A DNA stretch of 64,000 nt. It comes from Platanthera guangdongensis (Eukaryota; Streptophyta; Magnoliopsida; Asparagales; Orchidaceae). Positions 9,943 to 20,746 of the stretch are shown here, piece after piece; position 1 is the stretch's first letter; every line of letters begins with the position of its first letter. The notes under the pieces were generated by a model that was given only the letters and a program-made list of their open reading frames with translations, did no database searches and was not told the DNA's origin. The stretch is from NCBI GenBank assembly GCA_039583875.1, contig CM077162.1:62788822-62852821 (forward strand). The letters are read 5' to 3'. Made by a program: the position numbers and the translations under genes.

Positions 9943-12900
9943 TCATTTCCTTTCCTTGCCCTTAACAAGTTTGATTTCTCTGTTGGGATTGAGGGCTTCC
10001 TTCTTTGATCTGGTATCATCTGCTGCACCTAAAGTTGTTTGCTGTTTAGTCCTGGGAACTACAGCTTCAGGATGCAGTTCCATGTACCTGTCATAATCAA
10101 AAAATTTGCTTGATGCATATCTTTCTAGCTCTTTCTTTCTCTGTTCAGACATTGTAGAAATGTTGGAGGAATCTCTTCCTTGCTCTTTAGCCTTTTTGAT
10201 TTGATCTAGTGCAGCAAGTTCCTTCATCCTTGCAGTCCAAGCAGCTGGATTGATCTCAGGGTCCTCAAAAGGTACTGGTGGCTCATATTTGTTAGAGGGA
10301 TTGTCTTGAGCAGGCCTGGATGAGACAGTTTCTTTCAGCTTATAGGGAAAAGGACCAGATGTGGTATCAGATGAAATTTGTCCTTCCCTGGAGTATGGGT
10401 GTTGCCTTGAGTATCCTTTGGAGTAGACTTGGAAATCTCTTTGACTGCCTCTGTATCCTCCTCTCCCTGATTGAGAACCCATGGATTGGCTTCCCCTATG
10501 GTAAGATATGACATGTGACTGATAGGGGGCTTGACTTCTAGCAGGGGTCTGAGCAGCAGAACTTCCACCTGCACCTGCATCAGGAGGAGGTGGTGGAGGA
10601 GGATGAGAGTGTTGGAATTGTGAAGAACCCTTTTCATATTTCCTCTTCTTTTTCATTGCTTTGAGCTGATTCTTAGAGTACTGCATCCAGTGCTCAATGA
10701 TAGGATAATCATGAAGAATGTAGTATGGTATGTCATTGGTATCCTTGACCTTGGCAGGAGGTACTCTCTTCATGGCTTTGCTCCTTGCCTTCCTTTTCCT
10801 GGCAATTGTAGCAGAAGAATCATCAGAGTCTGTTCTGTACTCATCACTTTCAGAACTCTGATTATCATACAGGGCATCAATTTTCTTCATCAATTCTTTC
10901 TTGAGTTGTATAGAAGCAGATGAGGCAGCAGAGGGTGTAGCAGCAGAAGTTGAAGCAGTGGCAGTAGAAATGGAAACAGTAACAACAGCAGCAGCAACAT
11001 GTTCTGGAGAAGTAACAACAGTAGCAACAGTTTCACTAACAACAACATCAGCAGTAGAAATATCATCAGACAATGCAGAGGGCTCAAACTCAGGTGTCTC
11101 TGTCATAAGAATCTCTTTAGTGATTGGCTCAACAGCAGTATCAGCAATATTATCAACATAATTTTCAGAAGCAGGAGGGGCAGCAACATCAAAAACAACA
11201 GCAATGCTTTCAGCAGAAGAAGCAGCAGCATATACCGAGTTGACAAAAGAGGTGATGATGTTGGGGTCACAGCAAGAGAATGACACAAGTGCCTTGGACA
11301 GATCCTCTGGGGGCTGGACAGCAATTATCTCTGGCAGACAGCTGAAATATGTAGAATCAAAACTTGAAAGCAAAGACCTGAGGTCTATTGCAAAGACTGC
11401 AGCAGGAGGAATTTGATCTTGAGACACAGCAGTAGTAGCAAGAACAGGAGCTGAAGAAGCAGCAATAGCAGCAGCAGCAACAGACAGGCTCACAGAAATA
11501 GCAGCAACAGCAGCAGCAGGCAGACTCACTTCATAGGGCATCTCCCCCTGCCTAGATTCAGACATGGCTGGATCAAGGCACACTGCAGAAGGGCTGCCTG
11601 AGGGAAAAGAGATGAGAGCCTGGCAGAGAGGGCTGCCACTGACAGGAGTAAGGGAGCCAAGGAGGTCTCCAAAAGAAGAGATAGCCTGGGGGCTAGCAAT
11701 TCATACAACCTGTCAGCAAGGGCTGGAAGGTCTACTTGCTCAGTAGTGACTGGAGCAGAGGTAGAGGATGGAGGAGCAGCTGTGGGTGATGGTAGTGGAG
11801 AGCTGGTGAATGGGGGAAGAGAGAGCTGAGGTGTGGGGAAGGTGGATATGGAGGACAGTGGGATGTTGATGGATGGGGTGAAGGTGGGTTGGTCAATGAT
11901 CTCTTGTAGAAGATCTTGATAGGAAGTTGAGGATGAGGGTAGCTCAGGAGGAGAGGATGGTGAATCATCCATAAAGGAATCATCAATGAGGGTGAAGGAA
12001 GGATAGGAGGGTGATGAAGTGGCATCTGGTTGAGGGTAGGAGAATAATGGATGGAATTGGTCTTCTGTGAGGGGAAGAGTGGGGACTGGAGATGGTGTGG
12101 AAGTTGGAGAGGGGCTGGAAATGATGATGGTGGATGGAGTTGGAATGGTAGATGGGATGGGAAGGGATGGAATTGGAGGAGGAGGAGAAGCAACATCAGC
12201 AGGCAGGTCATCTGCAGGGGCAGAGACCTGTGGGGAAGTGACTCTGAGAGTCCTGGTGCCTGAAGGAGTGCTGGAGGAGGGACTGCTGGGCTTGATGATT
12301 TGTCTGTCCCATTTACCAAACAGGGCACAAGACAGTCTCTTGGATGCATTAATGTGGATTCCAGAAGAGTCCAGTAGTGCAGGGCACCTATGCTGCAGAA
12401 ACACCCCTATGATTCTTCCAAAGTTTACAAAACTTTTGTTTATCTTCTTCTTGATAAGGTCAAAGAATACTTCTCCCCAATTCAAATTCTTCCTGTCCAC
12501 TAGGGCTCCCATGAGGCAGAGCTGATACCTTGAGATTGTATCATGAGCAGAGTGCTTAGCCAGTAGCACTTTCCCAACTACATCTGCCAGGAATCTGTAT
12601 TCCACAGAAAGGTTCTTTTTCAAGAGCTTGCTAGGGTTAGCCTCAGAATGACCGATTCTGGCAAGCAATTCAGTATACTCTTCTCCAGACAAGTTAGCAG
12701 TATCTCCACCAGTTCTTAACTCAATCACCTCTGTTAAAATTGTTGGGGTTAAGGGTACCTGAGTGCCAGATATTGACCCCACAATGGTGTTGTTGTCCTG
12801 ATTGTGGGCAGTGTAGACCCATTCCTTAATCTCATCAGATGCAAGATTGATCCTTTTAGTCATGATTGCTGTAAGGTTCTGCTCTTTGAATAACCCCAAG

Positions 12901-13001
12901 ATATCCTGAAAAACCTGGTCGATTGTGCTGAAGGATTCCATGTCGATGTTGAAGCCAGCATCAAACTTCATGGCGGCGAGAACAGCAATAGACACAGCCA
13001 T
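9943..13001 (-). pseudogene. E2 ORF2 (SIRE env-position protein), frameshifted
   Basis: A long ORF between pol and the 3' LTR, in the position called env-like in SIRE elements. I start it at the ATG at 13001 (MAVSIAVLAAMKFDAG) because the upstream frame is only translated palindrome repeats. Residues about 1-240 match the N-terminal region of E6 ORF2 (SVEYRFLADVVGKVLLAKH... WGEVFFDLIKKK) and resemble the domain annotated as putative plant transposon protein. Pro/Ser-rich then Ala/Val/Thr-rich low-complexity regions follow, then a charged C-terminal region (RKRKARSKAMKRV, long proline run). A frameshift near 11530-11640 moves it from one frame to another. I see no signal peptide or membrane helix, so I do not call it an envelope. 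Function unknown. Confidence 0.75.
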
Positions 13002-13115
13002 AGTTACCTGCAAAGATTCAACAAACAAAACGACCAAGTGCAGAAATGTTTGGAGGGAAAGAAAGTTCTTGCAGAGAAATCGAAAGCGCAAAGGAGAACG
13101 ACGGCGAAAAATGAA

Positions 13116-13122
13116 TTTTATA
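13116..13122 (-). promoter_or_regulatory. Candidate internal TATA box upstream of E2 ORF2
   Basis: In sense TATAAAA, 115 bp upstream of the ORF2 ATG and immediately downstream of the spacer palindrome array. E6 has the same arrangement (60205-60212). The distance fits a transcript with a short leader. Confidence 0.5.
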
Positions 13123-13127
13123 TTAGG

Positions 13128-13420
13128 GTTCGACGCAGAATTGGAAAGATCGTTGAACTCAGTTCGACGATCGAGGCTTCTAAAGGAATCTGAAGAGTCT
13201 TTAACATCGTCGATCTCCGTTCGACGATATTGGAGAGCGTCGAGCTCTGTTCGACGATCGTTCAAAGAACAAAATCGTCGAGCGCCGTTCGACGATCGTT
13301 GACTGGAAAAGATAGTTCATACTATCTGAGAAACGCTGAACTCAGGTCGACGATTTCAGAAATCGTCGAGCTCCGCTCGACGATCTGGGGGAAAATCGTC
13401 GAGCTCAGTTCAGAGATCAG
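13128..13420 (-). repeat. E2 spacer array of the family palindrome (pol-ORF2)
   Basis: About ten GATCGTCGA / TTCGACGATCG units in the noncoding spacer between the end of pol (13499) and the ORF2 ATG. This is the same family motif as in the U3 of E2, although the spacer as a whole is not an LTR copy. Confidence 0.88.
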
Positions 13421-13498
13421 AAAAACTCTAGACACTAAGAAAAATCAAGATGTTTGCCTAGTCATGGTCAATTTTTTAAGCTTTTAAGATCTTGGATA

Positions 13499-16400
13499 TT
13501 ATTTAAGACTTCCTCCATCTAACATTCCTAAATGATTCAGGAAGAAGGTGTGTTTATTTTCATCCAAGGGCTTGGTGAAAATATCTCCCCTTTGTAAATC
13601 AGTAGAGATATATTGTAGTTCAATTTTATTCTTTTCAACATTATCTCTTAAGAAATGATGCCTAATCTCTATGTGTTTTGTCCTACTATGGAGGACTGGA
13701 TTTTGAGCTATAGAAATAGCACTGGTGTTATCACAAAAGATTTTAGACTTCTCTAAGTTGTAGCCATAGTCTAGGAGTTGGTTTTGAATCTACAAGATTT
13801 GCGAACAACAACTGCCTGCAACCATATATTCAGCTTCAGCAGTTGAAGTTGACACAGAAGTTTGTTTCCTGCAAAACCAAGAGACAAGTCTGTCACCAAG
13901 GAACTGACAAGTTCCATTGGTGCTTTTCCTGTCAATTCTGCATCCAACATAATCAGCATCAGAAAATCCAGTTAAATCAAATGCTGAATCTTTTGGATAC
14001 CAGAGACCTAGATTTGGACAACTTTTAACATACCTGAGAATCCTCTTTACTAGTGTTAGGTGTGACTCTCTAGGGCTTACTTGGAACCTAGCACATATAC
14101 ATGTAGCAAACATTATATCTGGTATACTAGCTGTAAGGTACAGTAAAGAGCCAATCATTGCTCTATATTGTGTCTGATCAACAGGTTTCCCATGTTCATC
14201 AGCATCCAATATAGCATTAGTAGGCATGGATGTTTTCATACAAGATGCTTCAGACATGCCAAATTTCTTAACCAATTCATTTGCATATTTGGTTTGAGAA
14301 ATAAAGATGCCTTCAGCATGTTGCTTGACTTGCAATCCTAGGAAGAAGGATAGCTCACCCATGCTACTCATTTCAAATTTAGAATGCATTAGGTTGGAAA
14401 ACCTTCTGCACAATTTGGAGTCAGTAGAACCAAAAACAATATCGTCTACATAAATCTGTACTAGTAGGGTATGAGACTTATGAGTTCTAATGAAAAGAGT
14501 TTGGTCTACTCTACCCCTTATAAATCCATTTTCCAAAAGGAAGCATGCTAGGGTCTCATACCATGCTCTAGGAGCTTGCTTGAGACCATATAATGCTTTA
14601 TTCAATCTAAAAACATAATCAGGATAAGTTGGAGAGATAAAACCTGGAGGTTATCTAACATATACTTCCTCTTTGATATCTCCATTTAGAAATGCACTTT
14701 TGACATCCATCTGATATACCTTGAAGCCTTTATGTGCTGCATAAGCTAAAAATATTCTGATGGCTTCTAATCTTGCAACAGGTGCAAAAGTTTGGTCGTA
14801 GTCTATCCCTTCTTCTTGAGAATATCCCTGAGCAACTAGCCTTGCCTTGTTCCTTACAATTACTCCTTGATCATCCAGTTTGTTTCTGAATACCCACTTT
14901 GTTCCAACAATGGAGTGATCCTTAGGCTTTGGCACTAGTTCCCATACTTTGTTCCTTTCAAATTGATGCAACACTTCTTGCATTGCAATGATCAAGTGTG
15001 GATCTTGCTCTATATCTTGAATGGACTGAGGTTCAATTTGAGATAGGAAGAAGGTGTGCAACAGGTTTTGGTTGACCTGATTTCTGGTTTGTACACCAGC
15101 TGAGATGTCTCCAATTATTTGGGAAATTGGATGGTCTCTTGATGTTACTAAATCAACAGGGGGTGTTGATTGTTCACCAACCTGTGTTGTTGTTTCCTCT
15201 TATGGTACAACAACTGGCTCTTCAAGTTGTTCTTCAATATGTTGAGCACTGTCTTCATCTTCACTGCTTTCATCTATTTGAGTAACCTGTAACTTGTTCA
15301 AGTCTTCAACAAGAGAATGTTCCTGCAAAGGTTCTATGGTAGAAGAGATCTTCTCCTTGAAAGACATGTTAGATTCATCAAATTATATATGAACAGATTC
15401 CTCAATATTTAGAGATGATTTATTATAGACCCTATAAGCCTTGCTGATCATGGAGTATCCCAAAAACACTCCTTCATCAGCTTTAGCTTGAAATTTTGCT
15501 AAATATTTTTTGTCATTATTATGTATGTAGCAAATACAACCAAAGATTCTAAAATAATCAACTTTAGGTTTCTTCCCTTTGAGTAATTCATAGGGAGTCT
15601 TTCCCTTTAGTTTATGTATCAAACTCCTATTCAACACATAGTTGGAGGTGTTCACTGCCTCTGCCCAAAAGGATAGAGGTAGATGAGCATCTGACAACAA
15701 TGTAGTGGCAGATTCAATAAGGGTTCTATTTTTCCTTTCAGCTACCCCATTTTGTTGAGGAGTTCTAGGAGCTGAGAAAGTATGGCTGATCCCTTCACTC
15801 TGACAGAACTCTTGCATAAGAAGAGAATCAAACTCTGTCCCATGATCACTTCTGATCAGGGCAATGTGAGTATTGAACTCAATCTGTATATATTTGAGAA
15901 ACTCTGTCAGACACTTAAAGTTATCAGACTTCTTCCTTAGAAAGAACACCCAAGTGAATCTAGAGAAGTCATATACAACTACTAAAGTGTAGGATTTCCC
16001 TCCTAGGCTTTGTACTGTGATGGGTCTAAAAAGATCTATGTGTAACAGATACAATATCCTAGGTGAATCACTCTTATTAAGTGACTTAAAGCTGTTTTTA
16101 GTTTGATTGCCTAATTGACAAGCCCTGCAGAGTCCTTCCTTCTTGTAGGGACCAGAAGGTAGTCCTCTAACAAGGTTGTCCTTGGATAGCCTAGCAATAG
16201 TTCTAAGGTTTAGGTGTCCTAGTCTCTTATGCCATAAAATATTTGGTCTATAAACAGAGTTAAACAGACAAATATCTACATCAGTTGAAAGAAAATCTAC
16301 TAGATAGATGTTACCTTTCCTTTTACCTGTCAACACAGTTGTGTTGTCCTCTGACTTGATTTGGCATAAAGCTTTGCTGAAGTTCACCTGGTAGCCTTCA

Positions 16401-16663
16401 TCACACAGCTGACTGATGCTTATTAAGTTGTGCTTCAGTCCTTCCACATAAGCTACCTTCTTGAAAGTTACTGATCCAATCTGGACTGCACCATATCCTT
16501 TAGTCTGTCCAAAGTTTGAGTCACCAAAGATAACTTTGGGTCCAAGCTTGGCTCTAAAGGATGTGAGGTTGTCCTTATTCCCTGTCATGTGCTTAGAGCA
16601 CCCACTATCCAAGTACCATTGCTGGTTAGATGTTGCATAGGTCTTCACCTGCACATAAGACAA
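13499..16663 (-). pseudogene. pol: E2 pol (protease-integrase-RT-RNase H), broken
   Basis: SIRE-like Copia polyprotein read leftwards. Protease WYLDSGCSKHMTG; GAG-pre-integrase WHKRLGHLNLRT; integrase with Asp in HIDLF, Asp in RSDHGTEF and Glu in GVAERKNR; RT with YVDD (QIYVDDIVFGSTD); RNase H with FSDADYVG and STAEAEY, ending in the conserved HIEIRHHFLRD and DIFTKPL region just before TAA at 13499-13501. Stops or frameshifts occur near 15383, at 14654 (CAA to TAA in VYVRQPPGF), near 14610 and after 13800. It starts just downstream of a CAG|GTGAAG splice-like junction (16647-16651). All catalytic residues I can see are kept, so decay is recent relative to E3. Confidence 0.92.
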
Positions 16664-16869
16664 TTTATTTGTTTTTGACCCAGTTTACCTTGGGCCTAGG
16701 TTGATAACCTTTAAATTCTGAAATAAAAGACATCCCAGGTTGACTCTTATAACCTTCAGGATGATATCTCCTTGGAGGTATAATCCATTCAGTATAAGGG
16801 TTGAAGATTTGGGATGAAGGACCCTTAGGATTGAATTTTGATTTGCCCTTGAAAAACTTTCCAGAGCTC

Positions 16870-17068
16870 TGACCTCTGTTCGACGATCTTGGAGCTGCGT
16901 TCGACGATCTTGGGTCAGATCGTCAAGCTTCGTTCGACGGTCGACTATGGCTGAGTTCAGGTATTTGAGATCGTCGACCTGCGTTCGACGATTTTGCCTG
17001 AGATCGTCGATCTGTGTTCGGCGATCGTCGATCTCCGTTTGGCGATCGTCGACCTCCGTTCGACGATT
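16870..17068 (-). repeat. E2 palindrome array overlapping the gag 3' end
   Basis: At least seven TTCGACGATC / GATCGTCGA units. The gag frame runs through most of them and encodes a repetitive GGRRSPNGDRRSPNTDRRS tail. The array continues past the gag stop at 16923. This is the third location of the family motif in E2. Confidence 0.88.
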
Positions 17069-18710
17069 TCTGCTGGGACTTAGTTTTCTGGGGCAGATCA
17101 GAATTTTTCCTAGCTACCTCTACAACTCCATTTCCTTTATCAAAAATGAATTTGATTGGAGTTGTTAGAACTATGGGTTGGCTGGATGAAGCACCCAAGC
17201 CCAGTGTACTGTTAAATCTGGAGTTCACTGTGCTTGTGATGTCCATCAGCTTGATGCTTCTCCCATTAAGGGATTCTTCAAGCTTCTTGGCCTCAGACAA
17301 CTCATTTTTCAGTGAAGCTATCTGCTCCCTACAGCACTCCAACTCCTGAGAGAGTTTGAGGTTTTCTGACTTTAAAGTATTATGTTCAGATAAATGATTT
17401 CTGAGAGAGATAATTTCTTTCTCAAATTTTAGCAGATCTAAACACAATGCTTTAAATTCAGATTTAAAGTCCTCTGAATTAAAATCAAAAGAACCAATTA
17501 ACTGATCTTCTTCAGGTTGAGTCTCTGAGTCTGACTCTGACTCCTCTTCTTCTAAATTATGTTGTGAGGTATTGATTGCCATCATGCAGAACTCTTTCTC
17601 TTCTGCATCATCCTCATCATCACTGGAGCTGGATGAGGCTTCTGACTCCTCTTTAGTGTCACTCCAGGATTCAGCAACAAACCCCTTTCTTGTATGTTTG
17701 TTTTTGCTTGATGAGGGTTTGCCATTGCCATTCCTTTTGGAGTCTTTCTCCTTTCTTCTTTCTTTCCTATCCCTTCTGTCCTTGTTTTTGTTTTCTGGAC
17801 AGTCAGGAACTATGTGCCCTGGTTTCCTGCAACCAAAGCAAACAATTTCTTTATTATTATTAATGATGGACTTGTCATACCTTGGCTTATCATGCTCCTT
17901 GTATGATCTCCTTCTGAAGTCCTTTCTGGCCATCTTGTAAAATCTTTTGGCCAACAGACTGAGCAGTTCATCATTGTCTGTGACTTTGTCTTCAGGCAGA
18001 TCTTCAGTTGCCTTGAAGGCTATGGTCTTCTCTTTTCTTGTGGCTGGTGAGGCATCCTTATGTTCTTCTTCTCTATTCTTGATAAGTAGCTCATAAGATT
18101 TGAGCTTACCCAATAGAGCTTCAGTGGTGATCTCATTCAAACTTCTGGCATCCTTGATTGGCCAGATTCTTGAATCCCAAGTGCTAGGGAAGCACATTAG
18201 AATTTTGTCATTGAGTTCAGTTAGTGAGATCTCTTTATCCAATGTCCTGAGTTCACTGACAATTAGAATGAGCCTGTTGTGTATATCTCCCACTGACTCA
18301 GTTTCTCCCTTCTTGAAATTCTCATATTGAGATATGAGGTGGGATCTCCTATCCTTTCTCTCATCAGCTGAGCCTGAGACTATTTCAGAAAGTTTGTCCC
18401 AAATTTCCTTAGCTGAATTGCATTCAGCCACCTTTTGAAATATGTCATCAGACATTGTCTGGGCTAAGATGTTCATAGCCTTGTCATCAGCTACCTTCCA
18501 TCTCTTGATGTTAGCATCTGTTCCTGATGGAGGTGGAACATCATTTGTACTTGAGTTCTCTGGAGGTCTTGAACACACTGTCAAAATAGAGTTAAAAATA
18601 TCTTCGTCAATAAAATTCATGTACAGTCTGATCCTTGCTTTCCAAAGTGCAAACTTGGATAGATTGCACACTGGAGGTCTGGTGCTAGCATAATCTTTGT
18701 TTTGGGCCAT
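16923..18710 (-). CDS. gag: E2 gag
   Basis: Open frame of about 595 codons. I chose the ATG at 18710 (MAQNKDYASTRPPV), which matches the position of gag starts in the related elements. A UBN2-type gag domain (residues ~10-230: FALWKARIRLYMNF, NSAKEIWDKLSEIV, YENFKKGETESVGDIHNR) precedes a CCHC zinc knuckle (CFGCRKPGHIVPDC) encoded at about 17806-17847. Then come basic and acidic serine-rich stretches, a leucine-zipper-like coiled coil (LKSENLKLSQELECCREQI) and the DRRS-rich tail encoded by the palindrome array. This is the only gag in the window without an internal stop. It would package RNA in cytoplasmic particles. Pol lies downstream in a different frame, after a gap of about 260 bp. Confidence 0.88.
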   Translation of the reverse strand: MAQNKDYASTRPPVCNLSKFALWKARIRLYMNFIDEDIFNSILTVCSRPPENSSTNDVPPPSGTDANIKRWKVADDKAMNILAQTMSDDIFQKVAECNSAKEIWDKLSEIVSGSADERKDRRSHLISQYENFKKGETESVGDIHNRLILIVSELRTLDKEISLTELNDKILMCFPSTWDSRIWPIKDARSLNEITTEALLGKLKSYELLIKNREEEHKDASPATRKEKTIAFKATEDLPEDKVTDNDELLSLLAKRFYKMARKDFRRRSYKEHDKPRYDKSIINNNKEIVCFGCRKPGHIVPDCPENKNKDRRDRKERRKEKDSKRNGNGKPSSSKNKHTRKGFVAESWSDTKEESEASSSSSDDEDDAEEKEFCMMAINTSQHNLEEEESESDSETQPEEDQLIGSFDFNSEDFKSEFKALCLDLLKFEKEIISLRNHLSEHNTLKSENLKLSQELECCREQIASLKNELSEAKKLEESLNGRSIKLMDITSTVNSRFNSTLGLGASSSQPIVLTTPIKFIFDKGNGVVEVARKNSDLPQKTKSQQKSSNGGRRSPNGDRRSPNTDRRSQAKSSNAGRRSQIPELSHSRPSNEA

Positions 18711-18826
18711 GATTTGTGAAAGCAAAATCTAATAATAAACTACAGAAGAAAACAGATCTAACTAGGGATCTTTGGGTTCAGGTGTTAGCCTGTATAACCA
18801 CCAAGGTGTGGTATGTTTAACCAACC

Positions 18827-18840
18827 TGGCTCTGATACCA
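18827..18840 (-). promoter_or_regulatory. E2 primer binding site (initiator tRNA-Met)
   Basis: In sense TGGTATCAGAGCCA, separated from the 5' LTR end by two bases. This is the canonical Copia primer site, complementary to the 3' end of initiator tRNA-Met. Confidence 0.95.
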
Positions 18841-18862
18841 ATTGAAAGTGCAGCTAGATCTG

Positions 18863-18895
18863 ATATACTCTAGAGGGGGGGTGAATAGAGTATAT
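18863..18895 (-). other. U5 C-tract hairpin, E2 5' LTR
   Basis: Perfect 10-bp arms ATATACTCTA / TAGAGTATAT enclose TTCACCCCCCCTC in sense. It lies about 22 bp from the LTR end and PBS. The counterparts at 25970, 36254, 50517, 54440 and 42639 have different arms that still pair. Confidence 0.7.
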
Positions 18896-19056
18896 GGTGC
18901 TTTAAAACTTTTTACAACAATTGTTGTAATATGAGTGAGCAGGGAAGCAGTAATAAATCTAATCACAGAACTAAACTAATCAAAAGCTAATCACAGAATA
19001 ATCAAGGTCAGAAACAAAAATAAAGACAAGCAAAACCAGATGATACAAGGAAATAT

Positions 19057-19087
19057 AGTGGTTCCCCTAAACTTGGGTACATCCACT
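19057..19087 (-). other. Conserved two-tier leader hairpin, E2
   Basis: In sense, outer arms AGTGG / CCACT enclose inner arms CCC / GGG around the GTACCCA box. The same fold is readable in all SIRE-like LTRs of the window. It lies in the transcribed leader between the hairpin-rich part and U5. Confidence 0.6.
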
Positions 19088-19921
19088 CTTCTACCACCCT
19101 AGGTAGGAATCCACTGCAGGATGAGTTGATCAGGTGTCCTGGGAACCAATGAGCTTTTGATAAGGTGCTCAAAAACCAAATCAGATTTTTTTATCAGGTG
19201 TCTTGCCACCAATGAGCTTTTGACAAGGTGCTCAAAAACCAAGCTCAAACTTTTGAAGGGAGTTTGAGAAACCCTTTACAGAGATGGGGGTGAGAGAGTG
19301 ATGGAAGTCTTCTCTTTCTCAGATCAGCTGAGAAGACTATGTGTATTGATGGTATCAAAGCTCCCCCTGAGTCCTTGAGATCTTCAGGAAAAGAAGCTTT
19401 GCTGTAGGGTGATAGGCCTTCACAAGTTGAGCTCCAGCAAAAGATGATTTCAGCAGCAACTGAAATGTTAGGTGTCTGGAGTCTTGAAAATATGTTGGCC
19501 TTGAACACTTGAAAGCTAGAGAGATCTGAAGATTGATCTCCTTGGATGTGTGTTCTTGAGAATTCTTTGAGATAGAATATTTTGTTCTTGTTCTAAAAAA
19601 TTACTGATGTCTGACTGTGTGTCTGTGTATCTCTGTAATCTATATGTGTATATGAGATTCAAAAAAAATTCTTTTCTTTTATTCTCTGATACTGAAAGGA
19701 AAAACATTCTCTGTGAAGAATAGCCATTGGCCTGCATTAATTGCATCCTTAATTGCAAAATGTCTTCTGAAGGAAAGTCCATAGAAATATTCCTTGAAAA
19801 TCCCTTGAAACGTGGTCCAAAAATGAATGAAAACGGCTAGGAAATCTTCAGAATTAATTGCAGAATAACTCCTTAACTGATTTGAATTTGAATCTCGAAA
19901 CATCCTTGAAGTTATCTGAAA

Positions 19922-20209
19922 ACGTCGAACTGAGCTCTGCTATCGTTGAACTGAGCTCAGCGATATGGATATATACAGCAGTAGAATATCGTCGATCTGA
20001 GCTCACAGATCGTCGAACTGAGCTCAGAGATAGAGATCCAAAGCTGAGTCAAGATTGTCGAACTGAGCTCACCGATCGTCGAATGGAGTTCAACGATATG
20101 ATGAAGTTGAGCTCAGCGATCGTCGAATGGAGTTCGATGATCTGTCGAAGTTGAGCTAGACGATCGTCGATCGGAGTTCGACGAATCATCGTGATGAGCT
20201 CGACGATAT
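19922..20209 (-). repeat. E2 U3 array of TCGTCGA / GAGCTC motifs (5' LTR)
   Basis: Same array as 9311-9599 with a few substitutions, several of them at CpG (for example GTCGA to GTTGA). It lies in U3, upstream of transcription. Confidence 0.9.
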
Positions 20210-20378
20210 GACTTAGTCTCCAAACAGAAAATACTGGTCTTGAGGGCAGCTTCCAAACCTAGACTTCTAACCCTTAGACTCAATTCTAATTGACCTTTTG
20301 AGCTATACAGGAGGTCAAACATTGGTTTCCTAGAGACATAGTGATCCTGACCCAAATTAGTAATAGGGTGTTCCAACA

Positions 20379-20383
20379 CGGTG
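20379..20383. repeat. Target-site duplication of E2, right copy
   Basis: CGGTG, duplicate of 8211-8215. Confidence 0.95.
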
Positions 20384-20746
20384 TGTCCGCTTGACCTCGC
20401 GGTCTCCGCGGACACCGTGTGCTATTTGGCTTGTAGTAGTTGCAGCTCGGGCGGCTTCGACAACCTTGGCAGACTAGGCGGTCTCGGTGGTCTCCAGTGC
20501 TGTCCGCCCAGCTTGTTTTTGTTCTTTCTATTTGTAGCTTGTGTACTAGCGAAATCATGTCTCGCTACGTATACCTCGCCTTGTAAAGAAGTGTGTATGA
20601 ATATAAGACCTGCTTGTTCTTCCATTTGTGGTTGGTGGTTAACTTGCTCCTTGGGTTTTCACCTGATCAAAGCGTGAACTGGGTAGTTCTGAGAATATTA
20701 ATTTGGCTTTAGGCTATCCTGCTGACCACTTTGAGAAAATTCAACA
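20384..20746 (+). repeat. E1 3' LTR, second part
   Basis: Continues the E1 LTR after E2 (TGTCCGCTTGACCTCG) and matches 356-718 of the 5' copy. It ends ATTCAACA at 20746. The following ACTAC would be the E1 target duplication; its partner lies outside the window. Confidence 0.92.

Larger units (their letters stand above)
8216..20378 (-). mobile_element. E2: complete SIRE/Maximus-like Copia element nested in the E1 LTR
   Basis: A 12.2-kb element bounded by TG...CA and a 5-bp TSD. It is transcribed leftwards. Order in sense: LTR 20378-18843, PBS, gag, pol, spacer with palindrome array, ORF2, PPT, LTR 9767-8216. The large size, long LTRs and an extra ORF after pol place it with SIRE/Maximus Copia elements. 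It is structurally full length, but pol and ORF2 are broken, so it could only move in trans. Confidence 0.95.
18843..20378 (-). repeat. E2 5' LTR (right copy)
   Basis: 1536 bp, paired with 8216-9767. In sense it begins TGTTGGAACACC. U3 with the palindrome array is 20209-19922, and U5 with the C-tract hairpin is next to the PBS. Confidence 0.95.

Noticed and set aside
10890..11324. Leucine-rich frames opposite E2 ORF2
   Set aside because: Antisense shadow of the Ala/Val/Thr-rich low-complexity part of ORF2 (CAGCAG-type codons).
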